A stretch of 20,330 bases of DNA, taken from positions 1 through 20,330 of the forward strand of contig UQXP01000029.1 of assembly GCA_900545055.1 (NCBI GenBank), given 5' to 3'. The stretch comes from an uncultured Collinsella sp. (GTDB lineage: Bacteria > Actinomycetota > Coriobacteriia > Coriobacteriales > Coriobacteriaceae). The first letter of the stretch is position 1. Every line of letters starts with the position of its first letter. The translations under genes were made by a program, and so were the position numbers. Below, piece by piece: positions 19,849 to 20,330 of the stretch. The notes under the pieces are model-generated. The model had not been told where the DNA came from, searched no databases, and saw nothing but the letters and a program-made list of their open reading frames with translations.

Positions 19849-20330
19849 CTATTTACCGAGTGGTGAGAATTCATCGACGATCAGGTCGAGACATTGCGGA
19901 AGCGCGCGGGCGCCAAAGACGCCGGAGTTGCTGGAGATAATCTCGCCATCGAACTGCATGCCCAGGGACGGCGTGCAGGTGATCTTGGCTTCCTTGGTCT
20001 GAATGATCTTGAACTGCGGGCGACCGAGCACCTTGCCGGCGGGGTCGAGCGCAGCGGTGATCACGGTGGGCAGCAGCTGCACGGTTCGCACGGGCTCGAT
20101 GACCGCGATGTCCACCATGCCGTCGTTCATGCGGCAATCGGGGAACAGGTTGATGTCGTTTTGGATGACCGAGGTGTTGCCAGCCATGCAGCAGATACCG
20201 TCGAGCTCCTCGACAATGCCGTCATGCTCAATCGTAAAGTGCGCCACCGTAGGATTGGGCGTGGCGAGTGCGGATAGGAAGTAGGCGATCTCGCCGATGT
20301 CGTTTTTGGTGGGGGCGGCCTTCATCATGA
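19849..20330 (-). CDS. Diacylglycerol kinase-family lipid kinase (C-terminal part)
   Basis: The frame runs off the window's right end, so only about 160 C-terminal residues are seen. They match the C-terminal lobe of the DAGK/YegS lipid kinase family: HFTIEHDGIVEELDGICCMAGNTSVI, then DCRMNDGMVDIAVIEP (the usual 'DDG.LDV' segment), then a beta-strand ending SLGMQFDGEII, where an acidic residue before Gly is conserved. The family phosphorylates diacylglycerol or related lipids at the cytoplasmic face of the membrane; in Gram-positives this recycles diacylglycerol from lipoteichoic acid synthesis. The N-terminal catalytic motif (GGDGT) would lie outside the window. The stop overlaps the ribosome binding site of the next small gene. 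An internal Met at 20328 is not a start. Confidence 0.75.
   Translation of the reverse strand, partial: MMKAAPTKNDIGEIAYFLSALATPNPTVAHFTIEHDGIVEELDGICCMAGNTSVIQNDINLFPDCRMNDGMVDIAVIEPVRTVQLLPTVITAALDPAGKVLGRPQFKIIQTKEAKITCTPSLGMQFDGEIISSNSGVFGARALPQCLDLIVDEFSPLGK

Overview
The window looks like chromosomal DNA from a high-GC, Gram-positive, gut-type actinobacterium. The best guess is Collinsella or a close relative in the Coriobacteriia. This is inferred from base composition, an LPxTG-anchored C69 peptidase, an ECF transporter with fused ATPases, and the acetylase branch of the DAP/lysine pathway; no rRNA is present to confirm it. I saw no tRNA, rRNA, CRISPR array, complete insertion sequence or phage gene.

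Region 1 (1-5734). The tail of a nucleoid-associated protein gene meets a minus-strand lysine operon at a bidirectional terminator. In transcription order the operon is a lysine riboswitch, a single reading frame joining diaminopimelate decarboxylase (LysA) to dihydrodipicolinate synthase (DapA), then dapB and dapH. A divergent M20 amidohydrolase is a reasonable candidate for the N-acetyl-DAP deacetylase that the DapH branch needs.

Region 2 (5735-9360). This holds a higBA toxin-antitoxin pair with a palindromic operator over the higB leader, then a small membrane protein, a membrane-anchored FxLYD-type protein whose ribosome binding site lies in a perfect 14-bp inverted repeat, an XRE-like regulator, a Ser/Thr kinase with a C-terminal membrane segment, and a small membrane ORF.

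Region 3 (9360-13785). This is envelope biology: a secreted coiled-coil protein with a lysozyme-like C-terminal domain, a MOSC-domain protein, and an ATP-grasp ligase followed by an aspartate/glutamate racemase. The last pair matches the arrangement used to make D-aspartate cross-bridges in peptidoglycan.

Region 4 (13785-17480, minus strand). This is a complete ECF transporter operon: S component, fused A-A ATPase and T component. Its leader encodes a 22-residue peptide with three consecutive Trp codons, followed by a UUCG-capped intrinsic terminator and a mutually exclusive pairing. This is a textbook-style attenuator, so the transporter is predicted to import tryptophan. Two further palindromes lie between the S and A genes.

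Region 5 (17480-20330, minus strand). A sortase-anchored C69 dipeptidase gene is broken by one in-frame amber codon. Upstream of it lie a diacylglycerol-kinase-family gene (cut by the window edge) and an overlooked 30-codon membrane peptide gene with a perfect Shine-Dalgarno sequence.

The main points of interest are the Trp attenuator on an ECF transporter, the LysA-DapA fusion under a lysine riboswitch, and the amber-interrupted surface peptidase.
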